DNA of 64,000 nt, taken from contig JARFXV010000672.1 in the NCBI GenBank assembly GCA_031761425.1, forward strand, positions 1-64,000. The letters run 5' to 3'. Shown piece by piece: positions 40,460 through 51,499 of this stretch (positions are counted from its first letter, which is position 1; each line of letters begins with the position of its first letter). Both the position numbers and the translations under genes were made by a program. Under the pieces are notes generated by a model. It saw only the letters and a program-made list of their open reading frames with translations, had not been told where the DNA came from and ran no database searches. Source of the stretch: Cosmopolites sordidus. Taxonomy: Eukaryota; Arthropoda; Insecta; Coleoptera; Curculionidae.

Positions 40460-41279
40460 CTGGAGGTGGATATGGAGTGGATGGTACTGGATCTGGTGCT
40501 CCGTAACTTCCAAGACCGTAACCCCTGTCATGATGGGAAAACCCGCTTTCGACCGCTACTCTCCCTCTGTCATCGGTAGGGGTTAGGTAGGGTGCGTCTA
40601 CGTGATGTCGAGTAGCAGTTGGGTACGGGGAATTGTAAACTCCACACCACCCAGTGCTGAACGACTGATGACAGGAGGATGGTACCGAAGGATCACCTGC
40701 CGCTCCACCCCTGTTGTATTTGTACTCGGGGGTTGCTGTTGAAGCTGTAGCAGCAGGTGACCAGAACGGAATTGGTGGTTTGTGATCACGACTTCCATTT
40801 GGATCCGCTGGTAGATTGTAGTATGTTGGATTGCTATATTGATGATTGAGTCCAACAGCTGGTTCGAAAGCGGTACCACCATGAGGATTGTCCGATGGTG
40901 AGTAAGACCAGTGGTTTTGACTGTGTCTGATCACACTACCATCCGTACAATCACCATATCCTCCGGAAGTCAGTCTTTTGGCGGGAATGTGCAGAGGTCC
41001 GGCCGAGCCGCTGTTGCTGGTCACACTGGCCGGTGAAGAACTGGAGGTTGCCGAGGTCGTGGCAGCTGTTGGTGGTGCTGCCGCTGGTGGACTGGTCATC
41101 CCGCTGGTACCACTCGGCGTAGCTGCTGTTTGTGGTGCCGGGGGTGGACTTTCCTCGTACAAACCACCGTTCATCATTGACCACCAGGTCACCCCGGTGG
41201 AGGAACCCGCGGCTGATGCTGGTGATGGCCCGGGCGGGTGCACCACATGATCGTAGAGGGTAGGCGCGGCGCACGCCAC
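40460..41279 (-). CDS. Abd-B: Abdominal-B N-terminal exon
   Basis: GC-rich open frame of 273 codons plus one base, ending at a CCACCTCCAG/GTAAGC donor whose phase matches the homeobox exon. Low-complexity Ala/Pro/Ser/Thr region at residues 50-92, then PLHIPAKR (95-102) and a nearby HWSY (123-126). These correspond to the conserved PLHIPA...HW-Y block I recall from Drosophila Abd-B. A Tyr/Pro-rich stretch follows. The full product would be about 407 aa. The start is unsettled: codon 1 here is GTG at 41279, the frame is open only to TGA at 41319-41321, and the first in-frame ATG is codon 35 (41175-41177), inside WWSMMNGG. Coding status is secure, the extreme N-terminus is not. Confidence 0.9.
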
Positions 41280-42075
41280 GGGGTCCGCGATGGTGGCAAC
41301 GATGGTGTCGATGGAGGGTCACAGCGTACAAAGTCCAGATTACGCGGACGTTTTGGACCGCCAATGGGACGATTATTATGAAAAAGAAAGCAGAAAAAGC
41401 ACCCAGATTAGTTTCAATGCCTTTAAACACATTTACCGGAGACGATCTCCTGGATACCGAAGCAACAACAACGCGTATAGGTCGACACGGCTCCACATAA
41501 ATCAAAACGACGATGCGGCAACTCGTAGACAACCAAAACAAGAAGAAAAAACTTTACGACCCGTAAAATGTTTTATTAGCAAAACAATCGCAACAGCAAC
41601 AAGACAGATAATATTAAGTTTCTTTGGTCAGTCTGATAATAAACACTGGTCAAAATACACCTTCACTATTCAGAAATTTAATTTTATTTTCATTAGCAAA
41701 AATATGGTAATAATTCCTGGGGGTAAATTGGTTAAGAGGAAGGATCGTGCTCGAAGGACCAGGTAGCGCGTAAGTAAAGCGGAGCGCGAAGTGACATGAA
41801 CTAGTCCACGTACGGGTGTCGACTGTCAGGCCACGCGACTTGGCGAACATACACTGAAAGCGTATACGTATCGCGGCTGACGAAAAGTCGGCTGCGGCCG
41901 GCGATGCGCGTGCGATCTAGCGACGGTCTGCGGAAACGCGACAACGATACGCGGTCGCCCCTGTCGAGAAGAGACATACGCCGTCGGCCGCCCGGTCGCC
42001 CCCGAACGAGTGACCCATTCGGGCCGTAGCGCGATGATCGTCTCGCATGCACGTATATTTTTTTCAGCAGTCTTG
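41280..42075 (-). promoter_or_regulatory. Abd-B 5' UTR and probable promoter, CpG-rich
   Basis: 41780-42075 is the strongest CpG-dense stretch of the window (GGCTGCGGCCGGCGATGCGC near 41890, CGCCGTCGGCCGCCCGGTCG near 41970) and lies 0.5-0.8 kb upstream of the Abd-B coding exon on its 5' side. The ORFs on both strands look compositional. A transcription start could not be pinned. A further exon upstream is possible. Confidence 0.55.
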
Positions 42076-42584
42076 AAGCGCGTTTGATTGAGTCGTCATT
42101 GGCTTGAAGGACCACAATTTTTTAATTCGATTATATTTTTTAATTTTGTATTATAATGTTTGTTATATGTTTAGAATTGAATATCTAAATACCGAAGAAA
42201 ACAATTCTAGTCCAAAAATCAAAATGAATATTTATTACTGGCTCGAAGGACCACACTTTTTCAATTATTCTTCTTTTATTTTTGTTAGAACCACGTTCTA
42301 TTATTTCTGTTTTCGTTTTAGCTCTTTTGAGATTCAAATATCCAACACTCGTGCTATGTCTTTGGTGGCCTTCCTGTTAGGTGACGCAGATTTGGCTTCT
42401 CTGTTTTAGTCCATCTCACTAGATGTTCTGAAATCATTCTATCGATCTACGCGATTCCTCCATTTTCTACGCGTGTTCTGATCCATCTAACAGCACCTTG
42501 TACCCCAAATTACTCTCTTAGTGAATGGATTGCGCTATCTCTTAATGTAACTCCTTTGAAATTTCTGAACTCAAAGACATTTAT
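42076..42584. other. Abd-B upstream DNA with CGAAGGACCA-type repeats
   Basis: TTGAAGGACCACA at 42104 and TCGAAGGACCACA at 42243 recur here. Related words are at 39909 and 41751. No gene seen. Confidence 0.45.
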
Positions 42585-42800
42585 ATCTATATACCAAATC
42601 ACTTTTTTAGTCTTCCCGACGAGCGTTTGGCTAATTATATTAGCATCACCAGGAACACAGGTTTTTTGATTTAATCTTAAGCAGCATCTTAATCTTAATA
42701 ATCAGATTAAATCATCTCCTGGTGATGCTAATATGGTTTGCGAAAAGCCCTTTTAAAAAAAGTGATTTGTTGTGAGTGTTTCCTACCGAATGTTCCAATA
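42585..42800. repeat. Inverted pair of Penelope-like terminal repeats upstream of Abd-B
   Basis: Minus copy 42585-42700 (CACCAGGAA side) and plus copy 42705-42800, with a gap of a few bases. Both have CTGGTGA in place of CTGATGA, and the plus copy has lost the stem III and cleavage segment, so they are decayed. Confidence 0.65.
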
Positions 42801-44099
42801 GAACATTCAATTCGAATCAAGAATTGATTCTGTTCGTTGTTGTCGTACTCCAACTTTGCTTTCTGATGTCATATGTGCATATATGCACAATTGATTCATG
42901 ATAAACATTTACATCCTAAATGAGTCACTGTTTGGTGTGCATTATGGTCAGGAGGTGTAATTATGTCATATTTTTTGCAGAATGCTGCTGGTGAAGCTGT
43001 AACTGTGAATGGTGTTTGATATAGTGAGATAATAACTGAATCAGATAGTCTGATATTATATACAATTTGGAAAATTTTGTTTCTGTAGATATTATCACAT
43101 GCTACCTTAGATATATCAAAAGGTGATGAGTATCTACGCCGTACTCCTTGCTTTTTTGACTTGAAAAAAAAAGACAATAACGTAAAGTGTGTCGATTAAA
43201 AAGGACATAAACCAACTTAGCAATTAAATAAATCCGTAAATTAGGATTAGGTACTATAAATCATATCGCCAAAAATAATTTTAATGATTAACTTTAATTA
43301 AATTCCTAAGATGCAAGACAAATTCAATCTTTCATTCAAAATACTTATTGTCGTATCACACAAGAGACAGATTATGAGGAAACAAGAAACTAAAAAAGGT
43401 AGTCTTATGAAAAAGGTTCAAATCACAATTATATTTTACAAAACTCACATAAAATCTTAAGCTGTTGGATCTAGTTCGGACTTTTTCTTTGTATACTTTT
43501 ATTAGTGCCATTTTCCAGGCGTTAAACGGTCAAATTAGTGCAGTCCCTGACATTACTAATGCCCTTATTACTTGCTGAAATGATTGTCGGGCCAAGTAAG
43601 TGTAAAAGGTTCATAATAAATTTGTCACGACTGATCTGTAAATATTCGGAAGCAATGAGCAGCAGTTTTGAATGAGAATTATTAGGGGAAATAAAACGTA
43701 ATCATAAAATTTTATGGCTTTGTTTGAAAAATAGTACGTTAACCACAACAGGTGGAACTATATCTTAAATTCCTTGAATAGTTTTAGGTCAGTTTTTATA
43801 TAAATGGACCAGATGTTAACAGCATTTTCTCATAACCATCTTTGTTTATCCAAATATGCTTTAGTTTGCGGTGATAGATCTTTTAGGTAAGAATATATTT
43901 TTTAAATATTGTTTGTTGTGATTGACTGTTGAAATTTTTCACCAACTCAAATTTTAGAGTGGTTCAACCGAAATCCGCTTAAATGCTTCAAAAAAGTTGG
44001 AGAACGGATAACAAGGAGTTATATAGCAATGGCCAATATAACGGCTGTGATACCAAGAAATGCAGAATTCGTTTTTCAAACAAGAATATTAATAAAGCC
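42801..44099. other. Unassigned DNA with one 93-aa ORF
   Basis: The minus-strand ORF 42896-43177 (KKQGVRRRYSSPFDISKVAC) looks less repetitive than most shadows but matches no family I recognise; it could be a transposon remnant. Nothing else supported. Confidence 0.35.
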
Positions 44100-44290
44100 A
44101 CTATAACAAAAATATAAAGTAGAGGTCGGGCAGCAGGATTTCAGAAGAGAAAGATCATGTGCAAATACCTGCATACATGTATTTTATAGAGCTGAAGAAA
44201 AGATTCGACACAGTCAAATTAAAAAATGTTTTTCACTTGTGCAAGAGAAATATTCGTTCACGATCTGCAATGTCTGCCTTTCTTTTATCT
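44100..44290 (+). pseudogene. LINE reverse transcriptase fragment
   Basis: Reads across frames as GQQDFRRERSCANT (the QxGFRxxRSxxD block) and ELKKRFDTVKLKNVFHLC (the F-D-KAFD block) in the right order and spacing for a non-LTR RT. Broken by frameshifts. Confidence 0.6.
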
Positions 44291-44495
44291 AGCAGCAACT
44301 AGCTGTTCCTTTCAAGTCGTCCGTCCATGGATCTGCCGCTAGATCTTCGCCCTGATCTGCATCTCCATTCCGAAATATGTCTAGTTCGTCTATTACCTGT
44401 TCTCCGGACAATATGTCCTGCCCAGTTCCATTTTAGTTGTACTGTATGCTTTACAACGCCTTTCACCTTAGTTTGTCTTATCCACGAATTCTTCT
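44250..44495 (-). pseudogene. RTE-like LINE C-terminal fragment, opposite strand
   Basis: The minus strand reads VQLKWNWAGHIVRRTGNRRT followed by ISEWRCRSGRRSSGRSMDGR, the KW-W-GH...GRP-RW-DD block at the end of RTE-like polyproteins. It runs into a (TA)n array. Confidence 0.7.
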
Positions 44496-44501
44496 TGTGA
44501 T

Positions 44502-44608
<107 letters not shown>

Positions 44609-44619
44609 CAAATTTCATA

Positions 44620-45112
<493 letters not shown>

Positions 45113-45339
45113 TATGCAAGGATAGTTGTCATTCTGATTTCGATATATACCCCATTAGAGTATATACCGAAATACGACAAGGATACATATAAAGCACTTG
45201 TCAGATTATCCTTATAATTGATGAAATGATAAGTAATAAAGACTATATTTATATTTTTGTGCTCTACAGGCCATGGAGACTTAGGGCATATAAAAATGTA
45301 TAATCTTATTTTTACATAACCACTACAGAAACTTTGGTA

Positions 45340-45900
45340 AGTATTTAATCAAAACTCCACTTAATTCTTCTATATTTGTTGCTCTCTGTATCAAATCCTC
45401 TTGCACGTGTTCCATCCATCTTTTTCATGGTCTTCCTTTTCTTTTTTTGCCTATTGCTTTTCTGTATAGAGTCATATTTGTCATTCTCTCCCTTTTCAAC
45501 CTTATGGTGTATTCCAACCACCTAATTCTTTGTAATTTACGCCGTATGAATTTTTTTTATTGAATTGAATTGTATGAAATTTTATTTAAATTCTATAAAT
45601 GATTCTTCAATTTCTTTGTTGTTTTCTTTTTGATTCTTGTCCCACCATAGATATCTATCAGTGTCTTTCTCTCCCTATACGTTACTTTTGGTCTTAAGAT
45701 TGTCCTTCATATCCTTATTTTAGTATTTCTGGACACCAATACGTTACTTTTGACCTTAAGATTGTCCTTCATATCCTTATTTTAGTATTTCTGGACACCA
45801 ATTTGGTTTTAGTTTGTTTCCTTTCACAATTCTTGCTTTTATTTCCATCACAGCAGTTTTCTTCGATTTACACTCCTAAGTATACGAACTTATTTACCTT
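45340..45900 (-). pseudogene. LINE C-terminal fragment with a 62-bp tandem duplication
   Basis: The minus strand reads RRKLQRIRWLEYTIRLKRER, MTNMTLYRKAIGKKRKGRP and KRWMEHVQEDLIQRATN, the end of a LINE polyprotein. 45677-45738 is repeated at 45739-45800 with two differences, inserting a second copy of part of the frame. Confidence 0.65.
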
Positions 45901-46014
45901 TTCAAACATATAGATGTTACTCCCATTATTTGCTGACCATATTTGGGCATTTCCTCATTTATTTGTAAATCTACTTCTTTTGCCCTGTCCTCCATCTTTT
46001 TGAACATTCTTATT
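45901..46014. other. Spacer between LINE fragments
   Basis: Possibly part of the minus-strand LINE; unresolved. Confidence 0.3.
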
Positions 46015-46301
46015 AATTCTTTCTTTGAGAGAATAGACTAGGAAATAAATAATTGAACAGTTTATGGTACGTAAATGGCGCAGAATTAATAGTTCAAAAC
46101 AAAGCTGAGTTATAAATAATGCTCGATCATTTTAACACAACAGCAAAAAGTTAAATATGATAATTTCACCAGAAAAAACCAAATACACGATAAATTCCGC
46201 GAGACCTATTCTAAGTAAACTGGAGGTTGAAGAAAAAATAATTGAACAAGTTAGGGAATCTGGAAGATCATATCGCTGGAAGCCTAAAAGATATATGGAG
46301 A

Positions 46302-46305
<4 letters not shown>
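46015..46305 (+). pseudogene. LINE fragment, region after the RT active site
   Basis: Reads LDHFNTTAKKLNMIISPEKT then KYTINSARPILSKLEVEEKI and IEQVRE, the stretch that follows the FADD box and precedes FKYLG in many insect LINEs. It ends at a (TA)n array. Confidence 0.65.

Positions 46306-46370
<65 letters not shown>
46306..46370. repeat. (TA)n microsatellite
   Basis: Pure TA, 65 bp, interrupting the LINE fragment. Confidence 0.97.
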
Positions 46371-46373
<3 letters not shown>

Positions 46374-47575
46374 CAGTCATAAATATTCAGGAGAAACGAG
46401 ACCAGACAATATAAAAATTGAAAGATTGCTTGCAAGGGAATTCTCCAAAGTTCAAGCTCGCAATGAACACGCATCAGATATTGGTCTGCTTCTCCTCCAA
46501 AGAGGAAGCCAACCGTTTATTTACACACTTCGTATAACGTAGCCGTCGAAAAGGCCATTTTTCGAGATCGTCGATGAGCTAATGTAAATGGAGAGTTTAA
46601 ATCAATTTAATTAATTGCGGTTGTAGTCTGTTTTGTATAAGAAGAGTTGTATCATGTATTGAACCGCCCTCTTTGACATTTTTTACTAGATTGCAAATAG
46701 TGGGGAATCAAATTCGGTACAGACAATGAATTTTCGTAATAAAATTCAGCGGATACCCAAGTATATCGATGACAGCTGCCAAATATAAACTTCAAATAAT
46801 TTAACAGAAGAGTAAAAGCGTGAAATTTAAATCCTGCAGTAGTAGTCAGACTCTCTAACACACATCATAAATTATTTTATTAGAAATATTAATCCTCGTT
46901 TTTAGTAGAAAAATATATAAAACAAAACCGAATCCACGTAATGTAACTTTGACATTAACTAGATTATTACTCCATATAATCTAAAACTGTATTATTTCAC
47001 TGGTTCTTTCCATTTTACTGCAATAAATATATCTCGAAAGGGCGTGGTCAGGTTTTAAAACCAATTTTCTTGAGTAGGCCCAGTCATTAGACCTTTTTAG
47101 GGTCCCAGACGATATAGTCTAAAGCTACGAAAATGCCTCGAAATGAAATTTTGCCGGATAGGGACCAGCCAGCCTCGAGTTTGCGTAATACACTTGGTTA
47201 TGTTTACTTGACCTTTTAAATTAACTAACGTCTTTAAAAAAACGCTGATGTTTATCTCTAAACGTAAATATTTACCTTGAAGATGATATTTTTTTTGTCT
47301 CGAAATTATATGCCAAGTTTCAGTGACATAACGTAAAGAAAAATATATAACTAAGCAAAATAATGTATATATCCACAATTCTTAAGACATATGTAAAAGT
47401 TAATTTCAACTGGTAATTTCACCTGAGAAAATGTAAAAGATACTGGGTGTAAAATCAGGCCAATATGAAGTTGATGGATGGTGAAAGTTGAAACTTAATT
47501 TGGGTCTGTTATGTAATTTTTTGGATGGAGTATATACTGGAGATCAAAAAGGTGCAACACCCCATATATAAAAAA

Positions 47576-47578
<3 letters not shown>
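46371..47578. other. Unassigned DNA
   Basis: No gene recognised. The ORF at 47097-47378 (minus) matches nothing I know. The block at 47040-47200 is GC-richer. Confidence 0.45.

Positions 47579-47668
<90 letters not shown>
47579..47668. repeat. (TA)n microsatellite
   Basis: Pure TA, 90 bp, flanking the hairpin repeat on its left. Confidence 0.97.
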
Positions 47669-47670
<2 letters not shown>

Positions 47671-47922
47671 CGAAGAATATTATTACGATTTACGATTTAT
47701 TATTTGAAGATTCTCTTGAAAATGGAATGTAGTTCATTTAATCCGAGGCCTCAATCGGCCTACTCTCCAGAGTTAACAACTAGAAAAGAAACAACCTTTT
47801 CTAGTTGTGAACTCTGGGGAGCAGACTGCGGCCTCGAAGTAAATCAACTAGATTCCCTTGAAAACGGCTTCAAAGAGGATATATTACCAAGATATAATAT
47901 TACCAACCACGGAAGCTTTTCC

Positions 47923-47925
<3 letters not shown>
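47669..47925. repeat. Interspersed repeat with snapback hairpin, copy 2
   Basis: CTCCAGAGTTAACAACTAGA...CTAGTTGTGAACTCTGGGGAG with outer GAGGCC/GGCCTC arms folds into a hairpin at about 47742-47836. It is related to 29912-30240 in both the hairpin arm and the right-hand part. Bounded by (TA)n on both sides. Confidence 0.55.

Positions 47926-48004
<79 letters not shown>
47926..48004. repeat. (TA)n microsatellite
   Basis: Pure TA, 79 bp, between the hairpin repeat and the 3' end of a LINE. Confidence 0.97.
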
Positions 48005-48008
<4 letters not shown>

Positions 48009-49782
48009 CACGTATTGGCCCTGGTAGACCACGCGAAGTAGGATTAGAGGCATTTGTTGTTGTTAGCCTTCCTTTGCGCCCATACTAATTTCATTCTTTC
48101 GCTATGAGCTTTTTTCCTTTCGTCAGACCAAGTTGTTCCAGTCGTCCTACATTTTTCTCTCTGGCCAACCTTCCAAACGTCAACCTTGTGTTTGAAACAG
48201 TCTCTATCCTGAATTTCACTTTGTGTAATATTTTCTGATCTTAGGTCCTCTTTAATTGCAGCAATCCATTTAATTATTCTACTTAAGCTCTATTCCTATT
48301 TTCATAAAATTCGACTCTTTGTCTAGTTAGCCTACTCGGATTCATCCGTTTTATGTGTCCTTAAAACTTAAGTCTTCTGTTTCTCATATCGCTATGTATA
48401 TCTGTGTATTGTTTGATTTCTTGGTTTTCTCGAAGTCGGTATGTTGTTGTATTTATTTGTTTGGGGCCTAAGATTTTTCTTATAATTTTTCTTTTCCTCT
48501 TTTCAATGTCCTCGATGTCTCTCTTTCTATTCAAAATGAGCGTTTCTGCCCCATATAGACATTCTGGCTTAATAACTGTGTTGTAATGTCTCAGTTTTGT
48601 GTTTTTAGATAGGCATTTTTTTGTTGTAAATGTTTTGTGTAAGTCTCAATACCGTTTCCATTTTTTGACATCTACCCTTATTGGCAGCTTTTTCCAACCC
48701 ATTTTCCATGATTATTTCACCCAAATATTTGAATTGAGAGACTCGTCTGATGTTACCATATTTTGTTTTTAGAAATGGTGTTCTTAGTCTGTTGCAGGCC
48801 ATGTATTGTGTCTTTTCAAAGGAAATTTGGAGTCCTACCTTTTCTGCTGTTTCTTTTAGGATTTCAATCTGTTTCTGTGCCGTTAATACATCTTGAGCCA
48901 AAATTGCTAGATCATCAGCAAATGCCGGACAATCAATTTTGATGTTGGTTCTCCCCAGTTTAATGGGCTGGTCAATATTCAGGGCCGACTTTTTTTCACG
49001 CCACTCCTGTATTACTTTTTCTAGAACACAGTTAAATAAGAGTGGCCAGAGTCCATCTCGTTGTCTCACTGCTCACGCAATGACGCTCTGAGGTGTGACC
49101 TATGAATTTAACTTTTGTCCTTGTGATCTAGTCTTTGTTCTTTTAAGATTCGGAATAGAGATTCGCGGTCAATAGAATCATATGTTTTTTTGAAATCCAC
49201 AAATGTACAGACGAGATTTTTATTGTACAGTTTTTGATGTCTTAGGATCAACTTTAGATTCAGAATCTGTTGAGGGCAGGATCTGCTCGGTCGAAAACCT
49301 GCTTGATATTCGCCAATTTTAGGTTCTAACTGTCCCTGTGCTCTGTCTAGTAGATATTGAGATAGAATCTTTTAACAAACTGGGAGAAGAGATATCCCTC
49401 TATAGTTGTTTACATCCGTTCTATCTCCTTTCTTGTGTAGTGGATCGATTAGAGCATCTTTCAAATCTTCCGGAATCCGTTCGGTTCGCCAAACTTCTTG
49501 TAGAATTTTGGTTATTTCGTTGATTGTACCTGGACCAGCGGATTTCAAAAGTTCAGCAGTGATTCCATCTCCACCAGAAGCTTTGTTATTTTTAAGCCGC
49601 TTGATTTGCCTAATTATTTTATCTTCATTCGGTGGTAATTAATCTGGGTTTGTTTGTTCAGGGTTTAGTGTTGGTAATTTGTTTAAAAACTCAGGACAGT
49701 TTAGTATTTGTTCAAAATATTTCACAAGTTCTTTGTAATTGTCTTGGTTATTTAGAGCTTGTCCGTTTGCCTTCTGTAGTTC

Positions 49783-49785
<3 letters not shown>
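48005..49785 (-). pseudogene. Non-LTR retrotransposon (LINE), minus strand, FADD box intact
   Basis: Reading from high to low coordinates: LNNQDNYKELVKYFEQILNC and NKLPTLNPEQ (49640-49785), an RT fingers region with NKASGGDGI-like residues (near 49570), GIRQGD-like block in MRQRDGLWPLLFNCVLEKVI (49069), DCPAFADDLAILAQD (both catalytic Asp), VGLQISFEKTQYM, FKYLGEIIMENG, then ECLYGAETL, KRKRKIIRKILGP and a C-terminal end near 48030. Frameshifts between blocks make it a pseudogene. The 5' part is cut by (TA)n and another transposon. Confidence 0.85.

Positions 49786-49855
<70 letters not shown>
49786..49855. repeat. (TA)n microsatellite
   Basis: Pure TA, 70 bp; separates the LINE from a DNA transposon whose end starts at its last TA. 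Confidence 0.97.
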
Positions 49856-49861
<6 letters not shown>

Positions 49862-50788
49862 GTTGTCAAAGTTGAGTAATTTATTTCAGCAGGTTGTAGA
49901 ACTCGTAAAAATATCATTTTTTCCAAAAATCATTTACATAAAAGTTGAAAAATAAAGAAGTTACTATTAGTACCAAAATTTGAAAACAGACTGGACTTTT
50001 TGATATTTTCGACCAGTGCGTTCTAAACACATAAAGTATTTGCTTACTGCTGATACTGGGTTTGACTAGCGTTTGTATTCTTGTGCGATATTTCTTTTGA
50101 GTGGGACGTTCGATTTGACGAGTCCTCATAATTCCTTAAGAGTGCGTGTTTAATTTTTGGGTACTTTCTACGATTAAAATGCCACACATTTATGAAAGCA
50201 ATGAACTAGTGGACATAATAATAATTAACGGAGAGTGCCAACAAAATGCAGCCGCAGCATGTCGTTTGTGCGTGGAAAGGTTTCTTTTAAGAAATCAGCT
50301 GGCTCCGCGGAAGTTACAATACTTCGCATCGAGGAGGTCACGATGGAGGACCTCCTCCACGCGAAATAATAGACATTTTTGAAGGGGTTTTAGAAATTAT
50401 CGAAAACGAGCCAACAACGGGCACTAGGTCTATAGCAGGTCAAGTTGAAGTTGGTCATAGTAAAGTTTGGAAGATATACGACAAGAACACTTTTATCCCA
50501 ATCAGTTATAACTCGAACATTAACATAGAAGAGTTGAATTTTGTCATTGGCTTTTACATCAGCATAACAGTAATGAAAATTTGACCAAATTTATTTTGGC
50601 TACCGACGAGGTCACATTTACAAAAAATGGAGTAAATAATTTTTGGTAAGTTGCCTGTTTTCAAATTTTGTAATTGTTAATAACTTCTTTTGTTTCGCAA
50701 CTTTTATATAAATGACTTTTGAAAAAAATACTTCTTTTTATGAGTACTACAACCTGTTAAAATAAATGACTCAACTTTAAACATCCTG
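49856..50788 (+). mobile_element. DNA transposon relic with DUF4817-type N-terminus and long inverted repeats
   Basis: The ends match as reverse complements over about 140 bp with gaps (left TTGTCAAAGTTGAGTAATTT; right, reversed, TTTAAAGTTGAGTCATTTAT; both reach AAATTTGAAAACAG), with TA on both sides. The coding remnant starts at ATG 50179 with MPHIYESNELVDIIIINGEC then QQNAAAACRLCVERF, the DUF4817 helix-turn-helix found ahead of Tc1/mariner-type transposases. It continues EIIDIFEG...EIIENEPTTGTRSIAGQVEV and a truncated FTDEATFTKNGVNN-like segment. The C-terminal half of the catalytic domain is deleted. Confidence 0.8.
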
Positions 50789-50879
50789 TATAGATAGGGT
50801 GATGTTTTTAGTGCGTCTGAACTTTAAATTGAAAAAATCCAATTTTCGACCACTTTTTCAAGCAATAATTACTGGTTTA

Positions 50880-51430
50880 TCAGCATAAAATAACTTAAAT
50901 ATGTTAAATCACAGGGCTTGGTGTCCAATTAACAGATCCGTTCTTCAAAATAATTGTCTAACCTAATTGTTCCCTCAATGAATCGATTGCTGCGTTGGCG
51001 TATGACATGTTGAGTCATCCTGTTAGAACCACATCTTCTCCAGATCAATACCATTCAAATTCGGAATTAAATAATCATTGATCATCCCGAACGGCGACAG
51101 AATTGATACATTTGAATATTCGTCAACACTGCCAGCAACAGCGGCGATATTTTCTTTAGAACGCACATTTTTTGCGCTATTTTTGTTTTAATATCGAGCA
51201 GCGTGAAATGCATTCGAAATTTGTAGAAAGCGTTCGGAATTCCTAGGGCATAATCAGGAAACCTGCAACAATTTAAGCAAGTGAAACTTTTCCGGTTCAG
51301 AAAATTTTTCAGCGACCGAATTAAATAAAAATCAATGGATGCCAGGTCGGGATTTACCCCGAAGAATAAAAAAAATTGTACCAGAAAGCTTTAGAATTGC
51401 CTTCGAATTGTTGTGATGAAAAACGATTTC
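50880..51430 (-). pseudogene. Tc1/mariner-superfamily transposase C-terminal relic
   Basis: The minus strand reads INDYLIPNLNGIDLEKMWF then QDDSTCHTPTQQSIH near 51000-51090, matching the MWFQQDGATCHTA block of the family also present at 62757-63640. ADKP-like residues follow. Stops and frameshifts throughout. Confidence 0.6.
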
Positions 51431-51499
51431 TCGCCGATTTGCATTATTTCTTTAATTTATAAACAATATATATTTAGATCAATAAAACTTAGCCTTTTG

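Noticed and set aside
40951..41541. 196-aa minus-strand ORF overlapping the Abd-B N-terminal exon in another frame
   Set aside because: A shadow of a GC-rich coding exon. Its residues show no family features, and the Abd-B frame has the matching splice phase and conserved PLHIPA block.
41290..41766. 158-aa plus-strand ORF in the Abd-B 5' region
   Set aside because: Low-complexity antisense frame with no recognisable domain and no promoter or splice support.
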